This document shows, one piece after another, positions 6,475 to 14,396 of a stretch of DNA of 14,648 nt. Made by a program: the position numbers and the translations under genes. Below the pieces are notes generated by a model that worked only from the letters and a program-made list of their open reading frames with translations, was not told the DNA's origin and did no database searches. The first letter of the stretch is position 1, and each line of letters opens with the position of its first letter. This DNA comes from DASSNR01 sp036278935 (GTDB lineage Bacteria > Gemmatimonadota > Gemmatimonadetes > Gemmatimonadales > Gemmatimonadaceae), in assembly GCA_036278935.1 (NCBI GenBank), contig DASUKA010000157.1, forward strand, positions 1 to 14,648. Reading direction: 5' to 3'.

Positions 6475-8316
6475 TCAGTAATCCACCGGCCTCAGATAGC
6501 TCTCGCCGATGGCGGTGGCGCTCAGCATCGCGACGGTGGGGAGGCGGCGCTTCCAGTGCGTTCCCTCCAGGCGGCGGCGCACCACCTCCACCTCCTCGCG
6601 CGTGAAGCCGCGCGCCACGAGGTCGCTCACCGAGTAGCCGCTCAGGAGCCAGTGCAGGATCTGGTCGGCTTTCGGGTAGCTGATCCCGAGATCGGCTTCA
6701 TCGGTCTGACCGCGGACCAGGTCGGCGCTCGCGGGCTTGTGGATGATCGCCTCGGGCACTCCCAGGTGGCGGGCCAGCGCCCACACCTGCGTCTTGTACA
6801 GATCGCCGATCGGATTGATGGGGGGCGAGTCATCCGCATGCCAGGTGAAGTATCCCAGCAGCCGCTCGGTCTTGTTCCCCGTGCCGAGCGGGAGCGCGTG
6901 GAGCTTGGCGGAGAGATCGAAGAGGGCGATCATGCGCGTGCGCGCCATGACGTTGCCGCGGCGGGTGGCGTCGGCGTCCGGCTCCTGCGCCAGGTAGCCG
7001 TCCACGGCGGGGGAGATGTCGAGCGTGCGCGCGGTGATGCCGAGGGCATCGATGACGAGTTGCGCGTGCTCTATGCTCTCGGCGCTGGAGGTGCGATAGG
7101 GGAGACGCACCCCGATCACGTTTTCCGCGCCGATGGCGCGCGCCGCCAGATATGCCGTGACCGAGGAATCCACGCCACCGGAGAGCGCCACGATTCCCCT
7201 GGTGTAGCCTCGGTGGGCGAGCTCCTGGCGGACGAAGTGGGTGAGCCAGGCATCGGTGAGCTCCCCATCGATGGCGAGCGGGTCGCGAGCGCCGGCATCG
7301 CAGGCGCTCGCCGCCTGGAGCGGGGTGGGGGCGGAGGTGCTGGTGACGGCGCCCTCGCTCGGAGCGCACAGGGGTGCGCGGTGCTCCTGCACGCCGTCAT
7401 AGGCGACGACCGGCGGTACGTGCTCGTGGATGCGGTCCAGGCTGTCCAGCAGATGCGGGAGCGCGGTGCGCAGATCGGCGAGCAACGGCATGTTGGCGCG
7501 CGCACGAGTGAGGTCGCCCAGGTCGGCGCTGAGCGAGACGACGGCGTCGTCCCACAACGGTGCGCGCGCCCGCACGTCACCGGAGGGGCCGGCGACCAGC
7601 GAGCCGCCGGCAAAGGTCTTTCCTCCTTCGCTCCCCACAAGACACGCGAGCGACACGAACACGCCGTGCTCGTCGGCGATGTCGCGCACCAGCCGCTCCC
7701 ACCGCGCTATGCTTCCCGGCTCGACGCGCCCGGTGTCGCCGGGCCCGATTCCACGTGCAGGGGCCGCCGCGCTGATGAACACCACCTGTGCGCCGTCCAG
7801 CGCGGCGAGCGTGCCCGTGAGACTGTGCCACGCATCCTCGCACACCAGCATGGCGGCGCGTCCCCATGGGGTATCGAAGGCGCGCACGTCGTGGCCGCGT
7901 TCGACGAACCGCTCCTCGTCGAACAGGCTGTACGTGGGAAGGAAGGTCTTGCGGTGGACATGGAGGATGGCAGGCTCCACGGCCCCCAGCCGCACGTACA
8001 TCGCGCTGTTATAGAGCGTGTTGTTCCATACTTCGTAGAAGCCGATCACCACGTCGAGCGGCCGGCCGCCCGGCACGGCGCGCTGGTAGATCTCGTGCAG
8101 GTCGCGCGCGAGCGTCTGCGCCGTCATGGCCAGCTCGCGCACGCCGCCTTCCACGAAGTAGCCGGTGAGTGCGGTCTCCGGAAGCTGGAGCACCGCCGGG
8201 CGCGGCTCCATCGCATCCACCTGCGCGAAGAGCGCGCGCAGATGCTCGAGGTTGGCGGCGTATGCTCCCTTCCGCGGCATGAATTGCGCGATGGCGATCT
8301 GCACGCTGGGCGGCAT
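6475..8316 (-). CDS. nadE: Glutamine-dependent NAD+ synthetase
   Basis: The enzyme makes NAD+ from deamido-NAD+, ATP and glutamine in the cytoplasm, the last step of NAD synthesis. From the chosen start it has 613 residues. Residues about 5-290 are a nitrilase-type glutaminase with catalytic-type Glu47 (LPETALTGY), Lys123 (HRKTFLP) and Cys159 (LVCEDAWH). An Ala/Ser-rich linker of about 310-345 follows. Residues about 350-613 are the ATP-pyrophosphatase synthetase domain with SGGVDSS at 379-385, GTGNKTERLLGYFT at 478 and NPIGDLYKTQVWALA at 501, then SADLVRGQTDEADLG. All key residues are present, so it should be active and able to use glutamine. ATG at 8316 is preferred because the nitrilase domain begins at once (VQIAIAQF); an in-frame ATG at 8355 would add 13 residues. 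Neither has a clear ribosome binding site. It is divergent from the penicillin-binding protein gene, so probably transcribed alone. Confidence 0.93.
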   Translation of the reverse strand: MPPSVQIAIAQFMPRKGAYAANLEHLRALFAQVDAMEPRPAVLQLPETALTGYFVEGGVRELAMTAQTLARDLHEIYQRAVPGGRPLDVVIGFYEVWNNTLYNSAMYVRLGAVEPAILHVHRKTFLPTYSLFDEERFVERGHDVRAFDTPWGRAAMLVCEDAWHSLTGTLAALDGAQVVFISAAAPARGIGPGDTGRVEPGSIARWERLVRDIADEHGVFVSLACLVGSEGGKTFAGGSLVAGPSGDVRARAPLWDDAVVSLSADLGDLTRARANMPLLADLRTALPHLLDSLDRIHEHVPPVVAYDGVQEHRAPLCAPSEGAVTSTSAPTPLQAASACDAGARDPLAIDGELTDAWLTHFVRQELAHRGYTRGIVALSGGVDSSVTAYLAARAIGAENVIGVRLPYRTSSAESIEHAQLVIDALGITARTLDISPAVDGYLAQEPDADATRRGNVMARTRMIALFDLSAKLHALPLGTGNKTERLLGYFTWHADDSPPINPIGDLYKTQVWALARHLGVPEAIIHKPASADLVRGQTDEADLGISYPKADQILHWLLSGYSVSDLVARGFTREEVEVVRRRLEGTHWKRRLPTVAMLSATAIGESYLRPVDY

Positions 8317-8474
8317 GACACGAAAGTTGGTGCGCAGCAGTGGCGAGGGCAACATCCCATCTGGGCGCAGCGGTGCACGGACGCCCTATCTTGTATCCAT
8401 GGGGCGTTCCATTTCGTCGGTCCCAGGGTAGTACGCATCAGGGGCATTCCCACACTCGCCCGCATTCGTCGTTC

Positions 8475-8479
8475 AGGAG
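8475..8479 (+). promoter_or_regulatory. Ribosome binding site fixing the GTG start of the penicillin-binding protein
   Basis: AGGAG lies 8 bases before GTG at 8488. The reading frame is open far upstream, through the antisense of nadE, so this site and the signal peptide that follows decide the start. Confidence 0.75.
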
Positions 8480-8487
8480 TTCGTTCG

Positions 8488-10557
8488 GTGTTCGCACGTC
8501 CAACGTTGTTTCGTCATACGTCCGCGAAGTCGCTTCTCCCCGCCACGCTGCTCGCGGCCGCGGCGCTCGCCACGCCGGTGGCGCCCACCCCGCTCGCGGC
8601 GCAGGAGGCCAAGCCGCCCACCGAGGAGCAGGCCTGGCAGCTCATCCAGCCGCCACAGGCCTCGCTCGTGCTCGCGAGCGATGGGTCGCTCATCGGAGAG
8701 ATCGGCAGGCAGTGGCGCACCAGCGTCTCGATCAACACGCTCCCGCTCTATGTGCCGGAAGCGTTCGTCGCCATCGAGGACCAGCGCTTCTTCGAGCATG
8801 ACGGCGTGGATGTGATCGGCGTGGCCGGCGCGATCAAGGACGCGTTGGGGGGCCACGTGCGCGGGGCGAGCACCATCACGCAGCAGCTCGTGGGCAACAT
8901 GCACCCCGACCTCATCGACCGGAGCGACATGAGCATCTCGCGCAAGCTGCGCGAGCAGGCCGCGGCGCGCGAGATGGAGCGGCACTATACCAAGCAGCAG
9001 ATCCTGGAGGCCTATCTCAATCAGATCGACTTCGGGCATGGCTGGTACGGCGTTGAGACGGCGGCGCTGCATTACTTCGGGAAGCCGGCCTCCCAGTTGA
9101 CGCTTGCCGAAGCGGCCACGCTGGCGGCGCTCCCCAAGGGGCCGGCCATCTACGATCCCATCCGCCATCCCGACCGGGCCAGGGCGCGGCGCAACCTCGT
9201 GCTCTCGCTCATGGCACAGCAGCACTACATCACGACGGCACGGGCCGACAGCGCGGAGCGGGAACCCGTGGTGACGGCGCCGAACGCCGGCATGAGCGCA
9301 CCGGCGCCGTACCTGGTGGACGCGGTGCGACAGGAGGCGGAGCGGGCGGGCATTCCCGTGGAGAACGGCGGCTACCGCATCTACACGACCATCAACCCCG
9401 CACTGCAGGCGGACGCCACGCAGGCGCTGCGCGATGGTGCCGCGCGAGCGGAGGCGCAGCCTGGCTACCCGCACCCCACCATGGCCAACCATCCACGGGG
9501 CGACCCCGATTACCTGGAGGGGATGGTGCTGGCCATGGACCCGGTGAACGGGAACGTGCTGGCGCTCGTGGGGGGGCGCGACCATGCGGAAGCGCCGTTC
9601 GACCGCGCGTTGAACGCGGTGCGCCAGCCGGGCTCGGCGTTCAAGCCGATCGTCTACGCCGCCGCCATTGCCGACAGCGTTCCCGCCAACGAGATCCTGC
9701 CGGACACCGCCATCGCTATTCCGCTCGAGAACGGCACCGTGTACCGTCCGAGCAACGACGATGGCCGATTCCTCGGCGACATCACGCTGCGTCAGGCGCT
9801 CGTGAAGTCGCGCAACGTCGTGGCGGTGGAACTCGGGCAGCAGATCGGCATGGACTCGGTGATCTCGCTGGCCCGGCGGCTCGGGATCGAGACGCCCATC
9901 GCACCGTATCCCTCCAGCGCCATCGGGGCGTCGGCGGTGCGGCCGGTGGATCTGGTGAGCGCGTACACCGTGTTCGACAACCTCGGCGCCGTGGTGCAAC
10001 CGCACTTCGTCACCACCATCGAGGACCGCGCGGGGCAGGCGGTGTTCACCGAGCCGCGCACGGCGCCAGCCTACGCTATGGACCCGCGCGTCGCGTTCAT
10101 CGTGCGCAATATGATGCGTGACGTCGTCTCGCGCGGCACGGCCACGATCGTGCGGCGCTACGTGCCGGCGAGCATCCCGGTTGCGGGCAAGACCGGAACC
10201 ACCAACGACAACACGAACGTCTGGTTCATCGGCATGACGCCGGATCTCGTGGCCGGTGTGTGGCTGGGATTCGATACACCGACGCCCATCTCGCCGCACG
10301 CGTTCGGCGGCTCCTACGCGGCACCGATCTGGGGCGAGATGGTCCAGCACTATTACGAAGGGCGCACCCCTGCGGGGATGTGGCAGCCGCCCGGCGGACT
10401 GGTGGTGGCTCAGCTGGATCGTGATACCGGTCAGCTCGCCACCGACTCCACGCCGCCCGCCAAGCGCTACACCGAGTACTTCATTCCGGGAACGGAACCG
10501 GCCGAGCTCCGGCCGAGTCCGTGGCGCGTGTTCACCTGGGGACCGATCGTCTTCTGA
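8488..10557 (+). CDS. Class A penicillin-binding protein (peptidoglycan glycosyltransferase / transpeptidase)
   Basis: This bifunctional enzyme polymerises lipid II into glycan strands and cross-links them outside the cytoplasmic membrane. The 689-residue protein has a glycosyltransferase domain (about 60-240) with EDQRFFEHDGVD at 97 (catalytic Glu97), GASTITQQL at 126, RKLREQAAAREME at 152 and QILEAYLNQIDFG at 171. The penicillin-binding domain (about 345-620) has SAFK (Ser383 nucleophile, Lys386), SRN at 441-443 and KTGT at 568-571, so all catalytic motifs are present. The start is GTG at 8488 with AGGAG 8 bases upstream. The N-terminus (FRHTSAKSLLPATLLAAAAL ... PTPLAAQEAK) is hydrophobic and ends in a site that looks cleavable, whereas this class usually keeps an uncleaved anchor. 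The 70-residue tail after KTGT is Pro-rich with no added domain. A small exported protein follows 183 bases on. I do not assign a subtype symbol. Confidence 0.93.
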   Translation: MFARPTLFRHTSAKSLLPATLLAAAALATPVAPTPLAAQEAKPPTEEQAWQLIQPPQASLVLASDGSLIGEIGRQWRTSVSINTLPLYVPEAFVAIEDQRFFEHDGVDVIGVAGAIKDALGGHVRGASTITQQLVGNMHPDLIDRSDMSISRKLREQAAAREMERHYTKQQILEAYLNQIDFGHGWYGVETAALHYFGKPASQLTLAEAATLAALPKGPAIYDPIRHPDRARARRNLVLSLMAQQHYITTARADSAEREPVVTAPNAGMSAPAPYLVDAVRQEAERAGIPVENGGYRIYTTINPALQADATQALRDGAARAEAQPGYPHPTMANHPRGDPDYLEGMVLAMDPVNGNVLALVGGRDHAEAPFDRALNAVRQPGSAFKPIVYAAAIADSVPANEILPDTAIAIPLENGTVYRPSNDDGRFLGDITLRQALVKSRNVVAVELGQQIGMDSVISLARRLGIETPIAPYPSSAIGASAVRPVDLVSAYTVFDNLGAVVQPHFVTTIEDRAGQAVFTEPRTAPAYAMDPRVAFIVRNMMRDVVSRGTATIVRRYVPASIPVAGKTGTTNDNTNVWFIGMTPDLVAGVWLGFDTPTPISPHAFGGSYAAPIWGEMVQHYYEGRTPAGMWQPPGGLVVAQLDRDTGQLATDSTPPAKRYTEYFIPGTEPAELRPSPWRVFTWGPIVF

Positions 10558-10558
10558 C

Positions 10559-10575
10559 CCGGCCGTTCAGGCCGG
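10559..10575 (+). terminator. Short GC hairpin just after the penicillin-binding protein
   Basis: CCGGCC (10559-10564) and GGCCGG (10570-10575) form a perfect 6-bp stem with a 5-base loop, starting 2 bases after the stop codon. There is no T-tract. A second small stem, GGTGAG (10591-10596) with CTCACC (10602-10607), follows. Together they could weaken read-through into the next gene, but this is a weak call. Confidence 0.35.
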
Positions 10576-10740
10576 AATGTGACGCTGTTCGGTGAGTGCG
10601 GCTCACCCCGTGCACATAGATAGCCAAGGGGAATTCGGACCGCGCGGGTTCGTCTGACCGGACGGGTGCGGGAACATGCGGGCGCGATCGCGGTACCGAG
10701 TGGTGACGCTGAACACGCATGTGATGATGAGGTGGAACCC

Positions 10741-11265
10741 ATGACGCACGTCTGGGAACGGACCGCGAGCCGGCATCGGCGCATAGCCTGGCTCGCCGTC
10801 CTCTGCTTGGCGATCGGCCTGCCCGGTCGCGTGGATGCCGATGCGCCGCGTGCACCATCCGTGACCGGAGTCTACAGGCTCACGAGGGCGGCAGGAGGAG
10901 AGCTTCCGTACGCCTTCTCGCTCGACATCGGGCGCCCGGTGCACGGCAAGATCCTGGGCGCGCGGTTGGTACTCGGCCAGAAGGGCACGTACACGAGCGA
11001 TGTGACGGTGAGCATGGATTGGGGAGACGCCTTCCCCATTCCCGGGCTCTCGAAGGATGGCGGCCCGCAGGTCTTCCACAGCGACGGGAGCTATACGACT
11101 TCGGGCGCCGCCGTGGTACTGGCGCCGAGCGACTGGCTTACCCGGCGCATCGTGAGCCGCGTGCTCGCCCGCACCGATGGCCGCACCATGACCTTCACCG
11201 GCGCCGACCGCCCCCCCGACGGCCAGCGCTATCCGCTCGCGGCCGCGTTCGAGAAGGTGAAGTAG
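10741..11265 (+). CDS. Small exported protein of unknown function, predicted beta-rich
   Basis: I do not recognise a named family. The 174-residue product starts at ATG 10741 with AGGTGG at 10730-10735, 5 bases upstream. An earlier in-frame ATG at 10666 would add 25 residues ahead of the signal peptide and is less likely. Residues 11-33 are a signal peptide (RHRR, then IAWLAVLCLAIGL), with likely cleavage near Ala33 or Ala35. The mature part is about 140 residues with alternating hydrophobic and polar stretches. It opens with VTGVYRLTRAAGGELPYAF, similar to small exported proteins I recall from Gemmatimonadota whose repeated beta strands open with a G-x-Y-x-L and a later L-P motif. A small beta-barrel of lipocalin-like size is inferred, not shown. 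There are no mature cysteines and no catalytic motif. The gene lies behind the penicillin-binding protein, and a shared role in the envelope is possible but unproven. Confidence 0.7.
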   Translation: MTHVWERTASRHRRIAWLAVLCLAIGLPGRVDADAPRAPSVTGVYRLTRAAGGELPYAFSLDIGRPVHGKILGARLVLGQKGTYTSDVTVSMDWGDAFPIPGLSKDGGPQVFHSDGSYTTSGAAVVLAPSDWLTRRIVSRVLARTDGRTMTFTGADRPPDGQRYPLAAAFEKVK

Positions 11266-11266
11266 A

Positions 11267-11399
11267 GAGGCGAGGGAGGAGAAAGGAGAGAGGAGAAAGG
11301 AACAGCGCCCTGGCGGGAGAGACCGCGGTCCTCCAGAGCAGGTCGCCTCTCGTCCAGCGTCCTCGCGCCTCTCCTTTCTCCTCTCTCGTCCCTCGCCTC
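11267..11399. repeat. Purine/pyrimidine-rich inverted repeat between convergent genes, possible bidirectional terminator
   Basis: GAGGCGAGGGA (11267-11277) is the exact complement of 11389-11399. GAGAGAGGAGAAAGGA (11286-11301) is the exact complement of 11372-11387. An 8-base bulge on the left faces one base on the right, giving 27 paired bases over a loop of about 70 bases. The loop contains a perfect 10-base palindrome, GACCGCGGTC, at 11321-11330. One arm is almost all purines, the other almost all pyrimidines. The left arm begins one base after the TAG of the small exported protein, and the right arm enters the Lon stop codon (11398-11400). Similar GGAGAAAGGAGAG-type repeats are familiar to me from Gemmatimonadota genomes (memory only). 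Confidence 0.75.
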
Positions 11400-13977
11400 A
11401 GGCCCCTACGTGCGCCTTCTCCTCGGCCTCCTCCATGAGCGTCGGCGGCTGGTCAACGTCGCACTGCTCGGGGAGAAGCGCGATCTGGAACACCTCGTCG
11501 AGCGTGCTCACGCAGTGGAAGCTGAGCACCTTGCGCACCTCGTCCGGAATGTCCTCCAGGTCCCCCTCGTTCTCCTTGGGGAGCACGATGGTCGTGATGC
11601 CGGCCCGGTGTGCGCCGAGCACCTTCTCCTTGAGGCCGCCGATCGGGAGCACGCGCCCGCGGAGCGTGATCTCGCCCGTCATGGCGACGTCGCGTCGCAC
11701 CGGACGGCCGGACATCGCCGACGTGAGCGCCGTGGCCATCGTCACGCCAGCGGATGGGCCATCCTTGGGGATGGCGCCGGCCGGCACATGGATGTGCACC
11801 TCGATGGAGCCGAGCCGGTCCTCAGGAATGCAGAGCGTGTCCGCATGCGTGGCTGCGTACGTGAGCGCCGCGCGCGCCGATTCCTTCATCACGTCGCCGA
11901 GCTGCCCGGTGAGGATGAGCGACACATTCCCCCAGCCGGTCACCGGTACGTTGGTCGCATCGGGGGGCGGAGCCGCGCTGACGAGGCGGCGGATGGCCGC
12001 CTCGACGAACATGATGTCCCCGCCCGCCGGCGTGTAGTACATCCCCGTCGCCACACCCACCTCGCTCACCTCGGCGGCGTGCTCCGGATGGACCCGTGGG
12101 CGGCCCAGCAGCTCGTGCACGTCATCGGGAGTGATGGTGCCGACGGCCGACTCGCCCGAGGCGATCTTGCGCGCCACTTTGCGCGCCACCGCGCCGATCT
12201 GCCGCTCGAGCTGTCGCACACCGGCCTCGCGTGTGTACTGGGTCACCACGGTCGCCACCGCATCATCCGTGAACGCCACGCCCTTGCCTGAGAGTCCGGC
12301 CTCCTCGAGCTGCCGGGGCACCAGATACTGCTTGGCGATCTCCGCCTTCTCGTGCTCCGTGTACCCCGAGAACTCCACGACTTCCATCCGGTCGAGCAAG
12401 GGCGACGGGATGTTCTGGATGAAGTTCGCCGTGGCGATGAACAGCACTTCGCTCAGGTCGAACGGGACGCCCAGGTAGTGGTCCGTGAACGTGTCGTTCT
12501 GCGCCGGGTCCAGCACCTCGAGCAGCGCGCTGGCCGGGTCGCCCTGGAACGACACGCCGAGCTTGTCCACCTCATCCAGCAGAAAGACGGGATTCTTGGT
12601 CCCGGCCTGCTTCATCCCCTGCACGATGCGGCCCGGCATGGCGCCCACATACGTGCGCCGGTGCCCGCGAATGTCTGCCTCATCGCGAATCCCACCCAGC
12701 GAGGCACGCACGTACTCGCGCCCGAGCGAGCGCGCGATGGACTTCGCGATACTCGTCTTGCCCACGCCCGGCGGGCCGACGAAGAGCAGAATCGGCCCCT
12801 TGGCCATAGCCCGCGCCTTGGCCTCGCGCGAATCGGTGATCTGACGCTCCTCCCGCTCGGAGGAGCCGAGGGTCGGGTTGGCCACATCGAGATCACTCTT
12901 GAGTTTGGCCGCAGGGACTTCCCCGGTCTTCTCGACCTCCTCGCTCAACTGCTGCGCGCGAAGCTGGCGCACGGCCAGGAACTCGAGCACCCGGTTCTTC
13001 ACGTCGGGCAGCCCGTAGTGGTCCTCATCGAGCACTGTTTCCGCGTGCTTGAGGTCGAGGTCGTCGTCTGAGCGCGTGCTCCACGGCAGCTCGGCAACCC
13101 ACTCCAGATAGGTGCGGATGACCTGCCCTTCCATGGATTCACGTCCGGTGCGCTCCAGGCGGCCGAGCTCGCGCTCTACCTCCTGCCGCGCCTCCTTGGG
13201 CAGCTCGAGCTTGGTGAGCTTCTCGCGCAACTCCTCGAGCTCGCGGCTCTGGTCGCCCTCGCCCAGCTCCTTCTGAATGGCCTTGAGCTGCTCGCGCAGA
13301 TACATCTCGCGCTGGCGCTGCCCCAGCTCCTCCTGCACCTGAGACTTGATCTCTTCCTGCGCCTCGAGCTGTCCGATCTGCCGCTGCACGTGCACCAGCA
13401 CGCGACGCAGCCGCTCCTCCACGCTGAGCGTCTCGAGCAGCCCTTGCTTCTCCGGCACGCTGAGCTCGATGTAGCCGGCCACGAGATCGGCAAATTTGCC
13501 TGGCTCGGTAACGGCGTCGAGCACCTGATGCACAACTTCCTCTGGCAGACCGCGCTTCTCCCCGAGCTCGCCGGCCCGCTCGCGTGTTTCCCGGTGCAAT
13601 GCCTCGAACGCCTGATTCTGCTCTTCGACCGGCCCCATCTCCTCCACCGGCATCACCACCGCGCTCAGGTAGTTGTCGGTGGTGGTGTACTGCAGCGCGG
13701 TGGCGCGCTGCTCGCCCTGCAGCAGGAGCTGCACGCCGCCGAGACCGCGCTGAATCTGTCCGATTCGCGCGATCACGCCCATCGAGTAGAGAATGTCAGG
13801 GCTGGGCTCGTCGGTATTGTCACGCTGGGCAACGGCAAAGACGAGCCGATCCGCCTTGAGCGCTGCCTCGATGGCGCGCAGCGTGCCCGGCCGGCCAGCG
13901 GCAATAGGAACCGTCAACCCCGGGAATATGACGGTGCCACGAAGTGGGAGCACCGGTAGTGTCTGACGTTCCGCCAT
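11398..13977 (-). CDS. lon: ATP-dependent Lon protease (LonA type) with two insertions
   Basis: Lon is a cytoplasmic hexameric AAA+ protease that degrades misfolded and short-lived regulatory proteins. The 859-residue protein, longer than the usual 780-820, has the N-terminal substrate domain (about 6-200), a coiled-coil linker (about 200-300, with QREMYLREQLKAIQKELGE at 222), the ATPase with Walker A GPPGVGKT at 401-408 and Walker B VFLLDEVD at 464-471, and the protease domain with DGPSAG (Ser742) and Lys785. The Ser-Lys spacing of 43 matches E. coli Lon. The start is ATG at 13977, immediately before the conserved PVLPLRGTVIFPG. Two stretches are extra: about 340-392, charged, between LAVRQL and KGPILLFVGPPG, and about 662-680 in the protease domain, before WGNVSLILTGQLG. 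All catalytic residues are kept. It is divergent from the kinase gene. No CIRCE or HAIR heat-shock operator was seen upstream. Confidence 0.97.
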   Translation of the reverse strand: MAERQTLPVLPLRGTVIFPGLTVPIAAGRPGTLRAIEAALKADRLVFAVAQRDNTDEPSPDILYSMGVIARIGQIQRGLGGVQLLLQGEQRATALQYTTTDNYLSAVVMPVEEMGPVEEQNQAFEALHRETRERAGELGEKRGLPEEVVHQVLDAVTEPGKFADLVAGYIELSVPEKQGLLETLSVEERLRRVLVHVQRQIGQLEAQEEIKSQVQEELGQRQREMYLREQLKAIQKELGEGDQSRELEELREKLTKLELPKEARQEVERELGRLERTGRESMEGQVIRTYLEWVAELPWSTRSDDDLDLKHAETVLDEDHYGLPDVKNRVLEFLAVRQLRAQQLSEEVEKTGEVPAAKLKSDLDVANPTLGSSEREERQITDSREAKARAMAKGPILLFVGPPGVGKTSIAKSIARSLGREYVRASLGGIRDEADIRGHRRTYVGAMPGRIVQGMKQAGTKNPVFLLDEVDKLGVSFQGDPASALLEVLDPAQNDTFTDHYLGVPFDLSEVLFIATANFIQNIPSPLLDRMEVVEFSGYTEHEKAEIAKQYLVPRQLEEAGLSGKGVAFTDDAVATVVTQYTREAGVRQLERQIGAVARKVARKIASGESAVGTITPDDVHELLGRPRVHPEHAAEVSEVGVATGMYYTPAGGDIMFVEAAIRRLVSAAPPPDATNVPVTGWGNVSLILTGQLGDVMKESARAALTYAATHADTLCIPEDRLGSIEVHIHVPAGAIPKDGPSAGVTMATALTSAMSGRPVRRDVAMTGEITLRGRVLPIGGLKEKVLGAHRAGITTIVLPKENEGDLEDIPDEVRKVLSFHCVSTLDEVFQIALLPEQCDVDQPPTLMEEAEEKAHVGA

Positions 13978-14396
13978 GATAGATCAACCTGTTGAGATTT
14001 CCCGCAATGGACGACACGAGCCAGTGCGGCGATCTTCCGCACGCTCCATTCCAGCCAGCACGGCGCCTTCCGGTTGCGTGGCGCTGGTGGGCGGAGTCGT
14101 CGCTCCATCCCAGTCAAGCGACCGCCGCCGCACCACGTTCCCTGGAGCCACGCGCCCGGTGAAATACGTCAGGTGGGCAGAACATGCAACTTCCACCCAC
14201 CGCTTTGGCGTAGTATCTCCTGTCAGCCTGACACGACTCTCCGCGCGATAAGGGATGGGTGCGACCGCTGCCCCCGGCCCCTCGCGCGGGCGGCGAAGCG
14301 CGCGGCATCGCCTGCCGTGTCGGCTTTTCAGACGCCCTCGCGTGTGGTACACTACACATCTGCGAGCCATTCGCCCCCGCGCCCAGGACATGTTTC
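13978..14396. other. 419-base divergent intergenic region between lon and the kinase gene
   Basis: I see no credible gene here; the open frames are Arg-rich and overlap the start of the kinase or lon. It holds a near-perfect direct repeat CGCTCCATYCCAG (14042-14054 and 14101-14113, 12 of 13 identical), 59 bases apart on the lon side. It also holds a palindrome TGTCAGCCTGACA (14221-14233) and an inverted pair GGTGGG (14172-14177) / CCCACC (14196-14201). A promoter for the kinase is proposed separately. I could not choose a convincing lon promoter. Confidence 0.45.
14325..14353 (+). promoter_or_regulatory. Candidate sigma-70-type promoter for the kinase gene
   Basis: TTTTCA (14325-14330, 4 of 6 to consensus) and TACACT (14348-14353, 4 of 6) are exactly 17 bases apart. 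They would start transcription near 14360, leaving a leader of about 37 bases before GTG at 14397. AGGA at 14385-14388 is the likely ribosome binding site. Two 4-of-6 boxes at ideal spacing in a GC-rich region is suggestive only. Confidence 0.45.

Noticed and set aside
6334..8487. Upstream part of a very long plus-strand open frame that continues into the penicillin-binding protein
   Set aside because: It is antisense to nadE, which has all family motifs. The translation is rich in Arg, His and Gly, as expected of a GC-rich shadow. The ribosome binding site and signal peptide place the real start at 8488.
8317..8487. Promoter boxes between nadE and the penicillin-binding protein
   Set aside because: TATCTT near 8387 is -10-like, but no -35 box at 16-18 bases could be paired with it on either strand.
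8473..10350. 625-codon minus-strand open frame
   Set aside because: It is entirely antisense to the penicillin-binding protein and its His/Arg-rich translation has no recognisable motif.
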